The notes below the pieces were generated by a model. That model made no database searches, was not told where the DNA came from, and was given only the letters and a program-made list of their open reading frames with translations. A program made the translations under genes and the position numbers. 27,500 nucleotides of DNA, taken from the NCBI GenBank assembly GCA_000320545.1, contig ADNK01000012.1:15001-42500 (forward strand), in the 5' to 3' direction. This document shows, piece after piece, positions 1-10,675 of this stretch. The number at the start of each line of letters is the position of its first letter. Position 1 is the first letter of the stretch. This DNA is from Bigelowiella natans CCMP2755 (taxonomy: Eukaryota > Cercozoa > Chlorarachniophyceae).

Positions 1-1335
1 AGCGTTGGTTAGTGCAGCTGTTGTTTGTAGAGTTCGCCATCACGGCACTCCTCATTGGTCTTCTTAAGAGATCGATTTTTCTTTGAGCAGAGGATGTAGC
101 TCTAGCTTTCACCACCCTCCTCCCATTAGAAGTCGAAGCCGAAGAAGAAGAAGAAGAAGAAGAGATGGGAAGCAGCGGCTTTTTAAAAGCCTTTGTGGTG
201 GTAGTTGCTGCCTTAGAAGCTGTCGTGTCAGCAGCAGCAGCGGCAGCAGCAGCAGTGCCAAACTTGATGGTGGCTACGGGTTCCTTCTTAATCGCTTTCT
301 GGTAGTATATGTTTTGAGTAAGGGGAGAGGTACTCAATTCTATCAGAAAAGATATGCTGCTAAGGGTGCTGTTACTGCTGCTGTTCGGCAAGTATTCGAC
401 AGTCATATGTATATAAATAATTTACAACACATAATTGATAATGATTTAAATAATGAATGCATTTAGGTTGATTACATGAAATTTGGCTCATCCTCCTCCT
501 CCATACTCTCCTTCCACCACAATAACTAAAAGAACTAACCAATATGTCCTCTGTCTTTTGGAGAGAGGAGTCGCCATTGACGGAAAGAATCTTCCATCCA
601 ACCTTAACCCCCATCCTCTCGGCATGAGATCCATTTCTGACCTAAGAGGGAAGAAGGCGTACAGAGAAGGGGAAAGCATAAAATGAAGCAATCTTGGTAG
701 AGGCATCATCATCATCATCATCATCATCATCCTCATCCTCATCCTTCCGCAGCTTTCTACAGTATTCTGCATTCAATTTGAAGCTAGTAGTAGTAGTAGT
801 ATTGGTAGTAGTAGTAGTAGTAGTAGAAGAGGGAATACGCCATAATGATAACACAAAGATAATAATACATACCAGTTTAATATCCCTAGATAAAAACTTT
901 AACCCTATCGATGTCTTCGTGGAGAAAGTCAGCGTTTTTGTCCTCGCTGTATTTGCATTTAGTTTCATAGTAATTACGATCAACGATACTATCACCACTT
1001 CCCTCTACTCTCCCCCTCCCTCTTCCTGCAACCAGAGATCGGGATTTCGCCATCATCGTCATCATCATCACCTTGAGGATCCTCAGAAGCTTCTGATTTG
1101 TAAGGGGTTGACACAGGGTGGGGCTGTGTCAAAATTCTCTTGCTTCTCCGCCATCGTGCTAATTTTGTTGTCTTGGCGGCTTCCTTGTCGTTGAGTTCTT
1201 GGACGAAGGAGTCGAGACCCAGAGCGACATCATCGAGACCCATGTCCTGTAGCTTCTTCTCATCGAGCTCCTCCATATCAAACGATTCGGCACCTGAGTA
1301 GTAGGAGTATCACCAACCACCGTTCATTTTGTGTG

Positions 1336-1369
<34 letters not shown>

Positions 1370-2478
1370 CAGGAAGGGTCGGCACACCACCGCCACCTGT
1401 AAATGATATTCCAAGTTCCTTCATGGCATTTTCCACCTCGCTTTGATCGATCGACGTGATAAGGCTGAGTTTATTGAGAGCACAGAGCAGTATCAGACAG
1501 ATGCTCAAACTGATCAGTGAGCCGATCTCAGCACATCATGTATTCGCCCAATTCTATCTCTCTCTGAAACATAAAAACACAGAATCAAGCACACACGCAC
1601 ACGCTCGCAAGCACGCCCCGTTCGCAACTTCACAACTATTTTGAAACCCCACCACTACTACAGCGACAAGTTGTTGTACTTACTCTTCTGCTCCTATTTT
1701 AGGAGCCTTGAATTCATGGGATGAGAGGTTAAGAGTCTCATCATGTTTCGTCACTCGATCTGAATGAATGTTTTCAAAAACAACTTGAGCTTGGATTCTC
1801 ATCATATTTCGTCAATCGATTTGAATGTTTTCAAACAACTTGAGCTTGGATTCTCCATTTTTAGTTCCGAAGATGTTACGTCACTCACTAGATATCTCAG
1901 CAAATGGCGAGCGATTAGCCTGAAGTTGTTTCTTTTTAAGTTGCATCGGCGTCTTTTTCGCTGTACTGCTCAGCGTAGCTTTGGCAATGCCAAACCCCCC
2001 TTTAGAATTCAAAAAAGAAGTGTAATTAATTTCCAGATATCAATATTTTTGTGGCTATCATTGCTGATACCCTTTTCCAGATATCAATATTTTTGTGGCT
2101 ATCATTGCTGATACCCTTTTCACTGGTATTGCGGGGGCTTGAGTTTTCCATTATTGCACACCTAACAAGAATATGATGATTCCAGACTGTGTTGGACAAT
2201 TGTTCTGCTTTCTCCCCCTTCGTCTATCCAGAACGAACAACAACAAACAGAAGAAGAAGAAGAAGAAGAAGAAGAAGAAGAAGGAGAAGAAGAAGACACC
2301 TTGCTTGGAGCATTTGAAGCATTTTTTTGAGTTCCTCCTTTCCTGGAGATACTACTTGTTGCAACTTTGGAGAGTTTTCCGAGTCGGACATCGCTTGCAG
2401 GTACTCGCTGTCTACCCCCGTCGTGCGTTTCGTCTTCGTCCCGATGGGCGGAACTGGGCTTGGGGCCATCGTATCCAT
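1..2478 (-). CDS. PDZ-domain protein, nine exons, 3' end beyond left edge
   Basis: Minus-strand model: exons 2300-2478, 2115-2161, 1889-1999, 1684-1759, 1397-1509, 1072-1293, 873-988, 540-641 and 1-298 (open to the window edge), giving 421 residues so far with every junction in phase. A PDZ domain lies at about residues 269-335, split over the last three exons: TSIGLKF (carboxylate-binding loop, GLGF type), GSHAERMGVKVGWKILSVNG, and AIKKEPVATIKF as the final strand. Upstream are a basic, Ser/Thr-rich N-terminus and a stretch with LSLITSIDQSEVENAMKELG that I do not recognise. Downstream of PDZ come poly-Ala, Thr and poly-Ser tracts. PDZ domains bind C-terminal peptides, so a scaffold or adaptor role is inferred; the partner is unknown. 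Start at 2478 chosen because the ATG follows a non-coding A-rich leader. The donor after 1397 (ACAG/GTGGCG) and the acceptors of exons 1684-1759 and 873-988 were picked by phase and are the least sure. Confidence 0.72.
1331..1367. repeat. GT microsatellite in PDZ-gene intron
   Basis: GT run, one interruption, in intron 1294-1396. Confidence 0.95.
1738..1853. repeat. Imperfect 55-61-bp tandem duplication
   Basis: Copies 1738-1798 and 1799-1853 share the same order of blocks (TCATCAT, TTTCGTCA, TCGAT, GAATGTTTTCAA, ACAACTTGAGCTTGGATTC) with a few substitutions and small insertions. The first copy overlaps the acceptor and first bases of PDZ-gene exon 1684-1759; the second is intronic. Confidence 0.9.
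2033..2120. repeat. Perfect 44-bp tandem duplication
   Basis: Two identical 44-base copies (2033-2076 and 2077-2120) lie head to tail. The right copy reaches into the 3' end of PDZ-gene exon 2115-2161 and includes its 5' splice site; the left copy lies wholly in the following intron and carries a second identical splice site. Confidence 0.95.
2249..2297. repeat. AAG triplet array in first PDZ-gene intron
   Basis: About 15 AAG units (CTT on the coding strand) just after the donor of the first exon. Confidence 0.95.
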
Positions 2479-3271
2479 GTGTGTTCAGGCAGCACTCACT
2501 CTACGCAGTGGTCGAGGCTCTTTTTCCTTGTGGCTTTTATTTTTTGTTGAATAGTCGTTCGTCGTGCGCGTATCGACGAGTAGGAGGGTAGCTTCTTCGA
2601 TGAATGAAGGACGGATCTGACCGTTGGACGGCCGTGAGCAATTCGGCCGAAAAAATAAACAATGAATAAAAAAACAGCTTTAGCCAATTTATCCGACATA
2701 TCCGGATGTACAAAACGCAGAGGAAATTGTCCTTTAATTGGGGACATATAATGTCGTAGAAGGCTGGAAAAATTATTTTGGTCTCACTGGCAACATCTCT
2801 TATGATGAATAGCAGTGCCCCCCAATCTGGTGAAAGAGAGAACGAAAGAAAGAAGCTGCCAATTAGGCATTTCACACGATCATCATCGTAATAAAAAGAT
2901 GAATGATGATGTAGATCTGGATCTATCAAAGCGGGTGCTATTCTTGAGACATATTCTTCGGATGTCGTTCCATTTATATTCGCCTTTGCTGTCGACGCGC
3001 GACATGCGCGCACGAGGACGGCAATCGGCAATGTACATGTGCAGCACAGCTGGCGACGGCGTCGTATCGGCAGAAATAAAAAAAGAAAGTTTAAAATAAA
3101 AAAATAGTCCAAAAAATAACCAGAAATTACCACCAAACATTGCTTATTTTCAAGCCGCTCTCAACACGCAGCAACCGTCCAAGCAACGGCTGCTGCCACT
3201 GTCTCTGTCAATGGTGGCTGCTAGATGTCCTGTCAAAGCCTTTGCGAGTGTATAGGCGAAGTGGATTAGAC
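2479..3271. promoter_or_regulatory. Divergent intergenic region between PDZ and ArfGAP genes
   Basis: About 790 bases between the start codons of two genes pointing away from each other, so it should hold both promoters and 5' leaders. No convincing coding exon was seen apart from a possible alternative first ArfGAP exon at 3211-3247. A short GC-rich, palindrome-rich patch (about 2993-3066, with GACATGCGCGCAC and ATGTACATGTGCAGC) interrupts otherwise AT-rich sequence. Confidence 0.5.
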
Positions 3272-3836
3272 ATGCTGAAACCAGCGAAGCCCCCAAAAGG
3301 TCGAACGAAGCAGCAGGAGAGGATGCGAATTGCTGTCAACGAGATAGACTATTTAGTGATTTACTATTACGTGTCCTGTTTGTTTCCCAGCCGAACGTTC
3401 GACATCGGATTCGGGTGCAGGAACATGGACGTTTAATAGCAAAAATCTGTTTCGCTCCATTTCGCTCCCAGACATGTCGAGGGTAAAGCTCAACATTTCG
3501 AAGATGAAAAGGATGATGGTTCCCAAGCCGAGGGTTGCCCTCCCGCCTCTTACACCGAACCAGCTCAAACTGAAGAAAGTTATCGAGGTCTGCTCCTGAA
3601 ATTTCGACATGGAATTTAGCCTCAAAGGAGAGCGTGTAACACAATTTGATAGTATGGTTTGAACAGAGAACGACCAGTTTGGAACATGTGCTCATTATTA
3701 TTATGTCATAATATCCCATTCCTATCACCACTTAGTCGGAGAAAGAGAACCAGGCCTGTGCAGATTGCAGGTTAACCTAAAAAAGTGACTGAAATGCGAA
3801 GTGTTGATATGAGTTCAGCATTACACATTTAAATTG

Positions 3837-3879
<43 letters not shown>

Positions 3880-6800
3880 TTCACTCATCTCCCTTCAGTG
3901 AGATTGACTCGATGACGTTCTGCTCTCTTTCCTACTTCCCCCCCTCTTTACGTAGGATCTGGGGCAGGAAACCTGAATGGGCGTCGTTGACATATGCCGT
4001 CTTCATCTGTGCGAAATGTGCGGGAAGACATCGATCTCTAGGGGTTAGATTCAGGTGGTTGACAGAATACCTCTTCTACTTCTCTCTCTTACTCCGTCTA
4101 CAGAAAGAACGCGAGAGAGAGAGGGGGGGGGGGAGGGAAATATGCACATACCATCAGATTTGACCCGTTACTTCGTGATTGTCTATGCTGTGGTCGATTC
4201 ATTCATTGTAAATAATCGGTGTTGCAGTTTTGTGCAGTCCGTAAGGTTAGATCATTGGACGGAAGATCAGGTTAGCGGCGGTGAAAGAAATAGAAGATCA
4301 TCATAAAGATGATTATGATACTGATGTGAAGGGGAGCATAGAAGCGTCATCTCGAAAATGCCGATTGAAGCTTCTCATTTATTTCCTTTATTCTATTACT
4401 TTACCACCATGAGGCCGCAGCTCGAATGAATATCTTCATCAAATTGATACATACCGTTGCTACTTACTGCTGCTGCAGGTTACACGATTGAGTATTGGGG
4501 GCAACAAGCGTGTAAAGGTGTTTCCAACAAATTTCCTAAATATCTAACCTTATGTCCTTATTGTACCAATGCATCATGCAATGAAGTGATGATATCGATT
4601 CATCCTCATCATCATCTTGTACGTGGGATGATGTAATATACCTTCCTCCGTTGCAGGAGTTCCTGAAGACACAAAATCTAGATCCAAGGGTAGAGAAAGA
4701 AATTCAGAAGAAATATCTCAGCTCTGCACTGCAGGTAGTAGTGGTGGTGGTGGTGGTGGTATATTATTACAATGTGTAGTGCCTGTGCCATAATGTCATC
4801 TGAGACTACTCGGTGGGTGCTGCAAAATGCTAGAGTCTATTAGCTAGATTTGCTCTCCTCCTCCTCCTCCTTACCCGTGTGTGCTCGTTGTCAGCGATAT
4901 CGGAGCACGTTGAACAGCCTGTGCGAAGCAGCGGGGGGCGAAGTGGAAGGTAGGGCGCGGCGGCGATTGTGGGAAAACGGGGTTGCAGATTTGGGGGGGG
5001 GAGGGGAGGGGAGAGGGAGAGAGAAAGGGGGGATCCTAAAGAAAATATACTGCAAGATGCCACGCTGCATCTTTGATTAGCCTGATGCACTGTTGATGAA
5101 TAATTATCATTGTCGGCACTATTATTAAGACTATCCTCTTCCTGTGCCCCTCCCACCGTAACAACAACTCAGGCTTAACATGGGGCTGTTCAAATGGATC
5201 GGCTGCAGGAATCGTAGTTCTTGGTGCCACATATTATAATGATGATAAATGATGATGATGATGATGATGATGATGAGGATGAGATGATGTCCCTCTCTCC
5301 GTTCTCCCTCTTCCCTCTCTCTTCATGTAAAAAATTTTCCATACTTTTCACCGATAAACAAAAGACGACGACTGCGACGACGAAAAGGCAGCGCAGCAGA
5401 GCAACGATGGTGGAAGCGAAGGTGACGACCATGGCAGAGGCAATGGTTGTGGTCAAGAAGAGGGTATATTTCTTACGGATGCGAAGACTGGAGATAAAAA
5501 ATCAGCCAAGGAATTAAATGCGCAACTGGACACTTTCGCGAGGAGGATGACGAGTAGCAACGAGATAAGGTGGCATTCATTCGAACAAAGGAGTAGCATC
5601 ATGATGATGGTGATGATGATGATGATGATGATGATGATGACGACTATTTATTTCAGTTATGATTGTATGGACAACAGCAAAAAGTATGGAATATATTTTG
5701 TATTCTTCGTAACTGATGCGCTGCTATATGTGTCAATAAATTCAGCAACCAGGACCCCCTTCCTCCATGCAGCAGTAGCGGCTTTGATCATGGTTCTGGC
5801 CTGTTGAGTAGAAGCGGTAGCAAGGTTGGGATGAGGAGGAGAAGGAAAGCAAGGAGGAGGAGCAGTGTCCTTTCCGATCCAGAAGATATTCAATACATTG
5901 GCAGGACGAACATGATGGCAACAACGATGCAACCAAGTGATCCCACAGCACGACAGACGACCCAGTCCTCTTCTTCTTCCCCTTCCTCTCCTATTGCAGT
6001 AGTAGCAGCATCGTCATCATCAGATGTAGCCTCTTCATCAGCAATAGAGGTCGGGAACAAGGAGGGCAAGAAGAAAGACGACGACGATGCAAAGCGGAGC
6101 AGTGGAAGTTGCCACAACATCAACAACCGCAAAGAGGAGCTGAAAGGTGATGAAGCTGAGAGGAAGATGCGATGGCGCGCAACCAACGGCCCGGCACTTT
6201 GCATTCTAACCTCCTCTTCCTCCTCGAAGAAAGAGAGGACATTGTGGACGAAGATGCAGAAGCTCTTAGAGCTGCCGTCCAAATACTGGCATATCCAGAT
6301 CGATGAGGCCTTTCCAGAAAACAAGTAGAGTAGTAGTAGTAGTAGTAGTAGTAGTATTAATGGGCTTGCTTTAGCAATAGTCGTCCGTGTGCACTTAGCA
6401 GCTTAGCAGTACTCATGAGTATTTCCACACCATAGTAAGTAAAAACTGTACGTCAATCCGAAGTGCAGCGGAGCTCAATCGATACTAACCCAAACGAACT
6501 CACAGACAAATCCGCACCAAGCTGATACAGATCAGTACCCGACTAGCTTTCCCCCAACTTTTCATTCTCGAGGAAGGCCACTTCTGGTACTCGTTGAAAG
6601 ATTCTCTGCAGTGCTTCATTTCACCAGTTCGTGAAATTCCTGTGATTGTGCCGTTTGTGGGCGTGTGCATTGTGGCTTTCTATCCAGGTTTCTCGGAGAA
6701 TACGAAGAGATGTTGGAATACGCCGGAAAGGGAGAACTGGATCAGATGCTACAAGCATGCTTGGTGCGGAATGAGAACAGCTGCGAGCCGGATAAAAAGA

Positions 6801-6955
6801 AAAACCAGCAATCTGTTGATACTTCTTCTTGTAGTAAACCGGCGGTTGTTGTATGTGAAGAAACAGCAAGCAAACCAGCAGTGAAGGAAGGGGTCGGCAT
6901 CGCGATCAATGCGACAGAATCGACTATCTCGCTTCAGCACGAAGAGGAAGAGTAA
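3272..6955 (+). CDS. Arf GTPase-activating protein (ArfGAP domain) with long unknown C-terminus
   Basis: Exons: 3272-3299 (tentative first exon), 3391-3587, 3736-3770, 3956-4054, 4228-4270, 4479-4517, 4657-4734, 4895-4949, 5365-5569, 5809-6324, 6688-6955; about 520 residues, all junctions in phase. The ArfGAP domain is plain: a zinc finger (ACADC ... FICAKC), WASLTYAVFIC, GRHRSLGVRFSFVQSVRLDH with the catalytic arginine in HRSLG, WTEDQVTRLSIGGNKRVK, then EFLKTQN and QKKYLSSALQRYR. ArfGAPs speed GTP hydrolysis by Arf GTPases and control coat assembly in vesicle traffic. The finger spacing is CX2CX18CX2C in this model instead of the usual CX16C. The C-terminal 300 residues are low complexity (acidic, RRRRKARRR, poly-Ser) and end in a recognisable but unassigned segment, LPSKYWHIQIDEAFPENKF. 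The first exon could instead be 3211-3247; the region from 3391 is firm. The acceptor of exon 5365-5569 is weak. Confidence 0.82.
3836..3877. repeat. ATC triplet array in ArfGAP intron
   Basis: About 14 ATC units in the intron before exon 3956-4054. Confidence 0.95.
5245..5285. repeat. GAT triplet array in ArfGAP intron
   Basis: GATGATG array within the 415-base intron 4950-5364, the longest intron of this gene. Confidence 0.95.
5601..5641. repeat. ATG triplet array in ArfGAP intron
   Basis: About 13 ATG units starting some 30 bases after the donor of exon 5365-5569. Confidence 0.95.
6327..6357. repeat. AGT triplet array at a 5' splice site
   Basis: The donor GTAGAG at 6325 opens directly into an AGT array, so the repeat begins at the splice site. 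Confidence 0.95.
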
Positions 6956-7032
6956 TATCTCTCTCCCTCTCTCTCTCTCTCCCTCTCTTTCCTCTCTTTC
7001 TACTTTGTCCAAACTCATGTGCATAGGTGTGC

Positions 7033-7087
7033 AAGTGTGTGTGTGTGTGTGTGTGGGGGCCCCCGGGGGGGGGGGGGGGGGGGGGGG
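7033..7087. repeat. GT microsatellite followed by G5C5 and long G run
   Basis: A GT repeat passes directly into GGGGGCCCCC and then about 19 to 20 consecutive Gs. Such sequence can fold as a hairpin or G-quadruplex and is also prone to assembly length errors. Confidence 0.9.
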
Positions 7088-7215
7088 CGTGTTCATTCTG
7101 CTGTTCATTGACACATTTCATTCACCACATAGGGATTGGAAAGCTGAATTTTCCTCTGCAGAATAGGCGATTAGCGATGTACAGACAGGATCAATCAGAA
7201 AATGATGATGACCAA

Positions 7216-7910
7216 AACAAATTTGTTCAGTGCATGGCATTTATTTCAGGATTTGTGCCATGCTAGCATGATGCATCATGATTTTGATGTTCGCTTGCGA
7301 TTGTGGCATGTGTGCCTAGATGCATGTCACGTGCACCACGATCGACTGTGTGTTCACACACGTGCATTGCACAGCCAGGTCTAGAGGTCTAGAGGTCTAG
7401 AGGTGCACAGTGCAGCTTGCTGTCTAGCTGTGTCCATGTGCAACAATCTAGCAATGCTGATGCAGGCCGCGAGCACAGGCTAGCAGGACAAAAGCCTAGA
7501 AGCGCTCACTTGTTTGTGGGTGTGCGCGCATGGCTAGATGGGCATGCTCGCACACGGCTAGACGGGGGCTAGCTGGCTAGCTAGCAAGCTATGAGCACAG
7601 ATGAATCTGTGAGCAACAGATCCGCTTGTGCTCCTTGTTGTGCGTGGCGTTGCCGAAGTGCGAGAATGGAGCAGGGCAGGACTGGGTTTCTTTTGAACAA
7701 TGCCAGAATGATGATGAACCAAACTTCCAAAACAGTTTTGAATTGCACGTTTCATCAGCAAATCATCAAATTGTCCAACATCACATCATTGTCGCAACAC
7801 TTCGTGCACGCCACGCACGTGGAATTCACCTGCAAACGCACACAGCTGGCGCACAATGAAAAATTGCGCGCACTGTCTGCACCTCTAGACCTCACCAACA
7901 GCTCGTCTGG
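7216..7910. other. TGCA/CATG/CTAG-rich intergenic island 1
   Basis: Visible runs include GATGCATCATG, TAGATGCATGTCACGTGCAC, ACGTGCATTGCAC, GGTCTAGA x3 and GCTAGCTGGCTAGCTAGC. Composition differs from neighbouring genes and introns. Function unknown; see the matching islands at about 11090, 15905 and 21800. Confidence 0.55.
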
Positions 7911-8058
7911 TCTGAAGGTCACACACAGGTTTGTTCGCGACACAGAGACTCCCGCGTTGTTGGTTGTCGTCAAGCAATTTAGCCATGTCGCAGGGTGAAA
8001 AACACATCAAATCAGGTTTTTTATATTCAGAACTTAGACTCGCTCGAGTGTGGCACCC

Positions 8059-8517
8059 ATGAACCAAGGGAAGCCTATCGCCCGCTTACGCCGCATCCTT
8101 GGACATGGTTCCGGCTGCAATGCGACGATGCAGGCTGCTAGACAACTCTGCGCGGGAACTGGTGGCATTGGAAGCATTAGAATTCATGCAGATGTGAAGA
8201 AGGCACTTGACCAGAATGCCCCGGTCGTGAGTTTTCCTCTCCGTCGATTGCCCAATGCGGCTCCCATTCATTTATTTGTCGGTAATATTAACGCAGGTGG
8301 TTGCTCTGGAGAGCACAATTATTTCTCATGGAATGCCATACCCCCAAAATGTGGAGACAGCGTAAGGAAAAAATACCTCATCAGGAATAAAGCAATCGTT
8401 AACAAAAACGTCGACATTGGTCAGGAGGCGCGTGGAAGATGTTGTTCGCTCAAATGGTGCGGTGCCGGCCACAATTGCGATCCTTGATGTAATATCATAC
8501 TCTTTCTCTTCAACTTC

Positions 8518-8567
<50 letters not shown>

Positions 8568-8882
8568 TTCTCTGCCGCGCATACACAACACAGCACACAG
8601 GAGGCGCAACCACCACCATATACGACGTTAGGGTGTCGTGCATGTGGGGCTTGATAAAAAACAGTTGGAAAAGTTGGGAACCCTTGGTCCTAAGGTCCTG
8701 GCCTATATATAGAGAGAGCGAATGCCCTTCGTTGAGAGACTGAGCAGCTTAAAACTAATAACTTTGATAATAAACAGTGTCGGAAGTGCTCACGGCGGGA
8801 CCTTGGCCTGGTGATCCCTTATTTCCCTTTCAAAAATTACATCAGGGATGCGCGCGCGTGTGTGTGTGTGTGTGTGTGTGTG

Positions 8883-8926
<44 letters not shown>

Positions 8927-10098
8927 ATAAGCTCGGGGACTCATAATAATATATCATTATAGGTCGTCTCGACGAAGGGCAACGGGGCAACAACTGTTGC
9001 AGCCACAATGTCGTATAGTAGATTAGGAGATCGGGCGAGTTTCCTACCAAAAATCGATTCATATCATCCGCGACCACAACGTGTATATCTCGGTTTTCAA
9101 CCCCTCCTCCTCCCCCTCCTCCTCCTCCTCAGGTACATTGCATCTATGGTGGGCATCAGAGTATTTGTAACCGGTGGGATTGGAGGCGCACACAGAGGTA
9201 TTATCCAATCAAACAATCTTATGGGCACACATGGAGTGGAAAGCATACACGCTCGATTCGCTCTAAAACCCCGCAGGAACCCCGTACGAGTAATCATTTG
9301 CTTGCATAACTCAGGAGTGGAAAAGACGCTTGATATCAGCGCAGATCTTACTGAGCTTGCTCGCACACGTGTAGCAGTATGTGAACAACTTTGCCAAGAA
9401 AATCACAATCTTTTTCTGTCTCCCTCACACCTTTTGTTACTCATTCAAAGTGTTGATTAATCATGTACACGGTGCTGTGTAGGTTGTTTGTGCTGGGATC
9501 AAGAGCATCTTAGACATACCCAAAACACTAGAGATTTTGGAGACCGCTGGAGTTCCGGTAGTAGCAGCAAAGTTGCCAGTAGCATGTGCCTCCCAAGATA
9601 GAGGAGTCCTACCACAGAATGATAATACTGCGAATAGTGAGAATGATAGGAAAACCCGGTTTGTCATGCTTGATTTGACAGAAGGAAGACCGTCTGGTAT
9701 TCATGAAAATAGTATTTTTGTGGTGAATGTGGGTGAAAGGAATATAGCACAATTAGAGCAACCAAAAAATGACGATAGCTGATGATGTCTTCCTCAGGTT
9801 ATTGGCTACAAAGCGTCTGAGTTTCCCGCATTCTTCTCGCGAAAGAGCGGATCAAAAGCACCAATTCGCCTAGACTCTACAGAGGAAATAGCTCGCCTCA
9901 TTGTTGCAAACGGTCAGTTTGTCGCTCGATGTCCAGTCATTGGCAATTAGCTATTTTAACTCTCAAAGTGTGAATATCTGCTCCTGCCCCTACTGCTATT
10001 CTCCTGCGATTCTGTTGTATGGGGTGCGTGGCTGCATCGTTGCTCACATGGAATATGTTAGTTTTGGGTGGATGAATTCTTTGTGCGCTATCATCATT

Positions 10099-10133
<35 letters not shown>

Positions 10134-10162
10134 TACCACTATAGTCATGCTCATTGTTGATT

Positions 10163-10205
<43 letters not shown>

Positions 10206-10589
10206 CATTATGATTCGTATTAGAGGAATTGTCAATGCAGAACGGAGTGATCGTTGCTGTTCCTGTTCCTGAAAAGGAGGCAGGTGATTGATGGTGACAT
10301 GATAATAGACGCTTTCGATTCCAGAATAAATTCTAAACAATATGAATGATAGCCATTCGTCGTTGTTGTCGTTGTTGTCGTCGTCGTTGTTTTTGCTGTG
10401 ATCTTTTGTACTCGAAATTAAATGCAAACTGCAATTTTCTAGGCAATCATTCTGCGATCGAGACAGCGACCAAACAAGCGCTCAAGGAAGCGGATGAACG
10501 GAAGATTCAGGCAAGTGCAGCAATGCTACACAAATAGTTCTCCCAGCCTCTCCTTACCCTTACCCCTCTCAAATTTTCAATATTTAAGA

Positions 10590-10637
<48 letters not shown>

Positions 10638-10639
10638 TT

Positions 10640-10675
<36 letters not shown>

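Larger units (their letters stand above)
6956..8058. other. Intergenic: pyrimidine tract, GT and G runs, palindrome-rich island
   Basis: No credible gene seen. It opens with a CT tract (6958-7000), then a GT run (about 7036-7053) followed by a G5-C5-long G run (about 7054-7087). From about 7216 to 7910 the sequence becomes rich in TGCA, CATG, GTGC and CTAG palindromes with long chance reading frames on both strands (for example 7591-7998 plus). Three direct copies of GGTCTAGA lie at 7378-7401. The last 150 bases should hold the PsuG promoter and leader. Confidence 0.6.

Noticed and set aside
163-300. Plus-strand reading that looks like a signal peptide (MGSSGFLKAF, poly-Ala) with a GT after it
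   Set aside because: It is antisense to the PDZ-gene exon 1-298, whose minus-strand reading completes the PDZ domain in phase.
2537-3136. 199-codon minus frame in the divergent intergenic region
   Set aside because: Phe/Leu-rich, starts at no convincing ATG context, overlaps the expected promoters and PDZ leader.
3211-3247. Alternative first ArfGAP exon (MVAARCPVKAF)
   Set aside because: Phase fits, but the donor GTGTAT is no better than that at 3300 and the 3272 start gives a shorter first intron; kept only as an alternative.
6165-6318. Alternative plus frame with a protein-like ending (EDIVDEDAEALRAAVQILAYPDR)
   Set aside because: It stops in the exon and has an upstream stop, while the other frame joins in phase to exon 6688-6955 to give a continuous segment.
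7216-7910. Possible transposon in the palindrome-rich island
   Set aside because: No terminal inverted repeats, target-site duplication or transposase-like frame could be seen, and the same composition recurs at four unrelated sites without alignable sequence.
7591-7998. 135-codon plus frame in island 1
   Set aside because: Composition reflects the palindrome-rich island, which lacks stops on both strands; no family, no splice partners.
8326-8643. Minus-strand frame with Arg/Glu repeats
   Set aside because: Produced by the CT microsatellite antisense to PsuG exons.
10044-10427. Minus-strand frame of poly-Thr and poly-Met
   Set aside because: Translation of triplet arrays in a PsuG intron.
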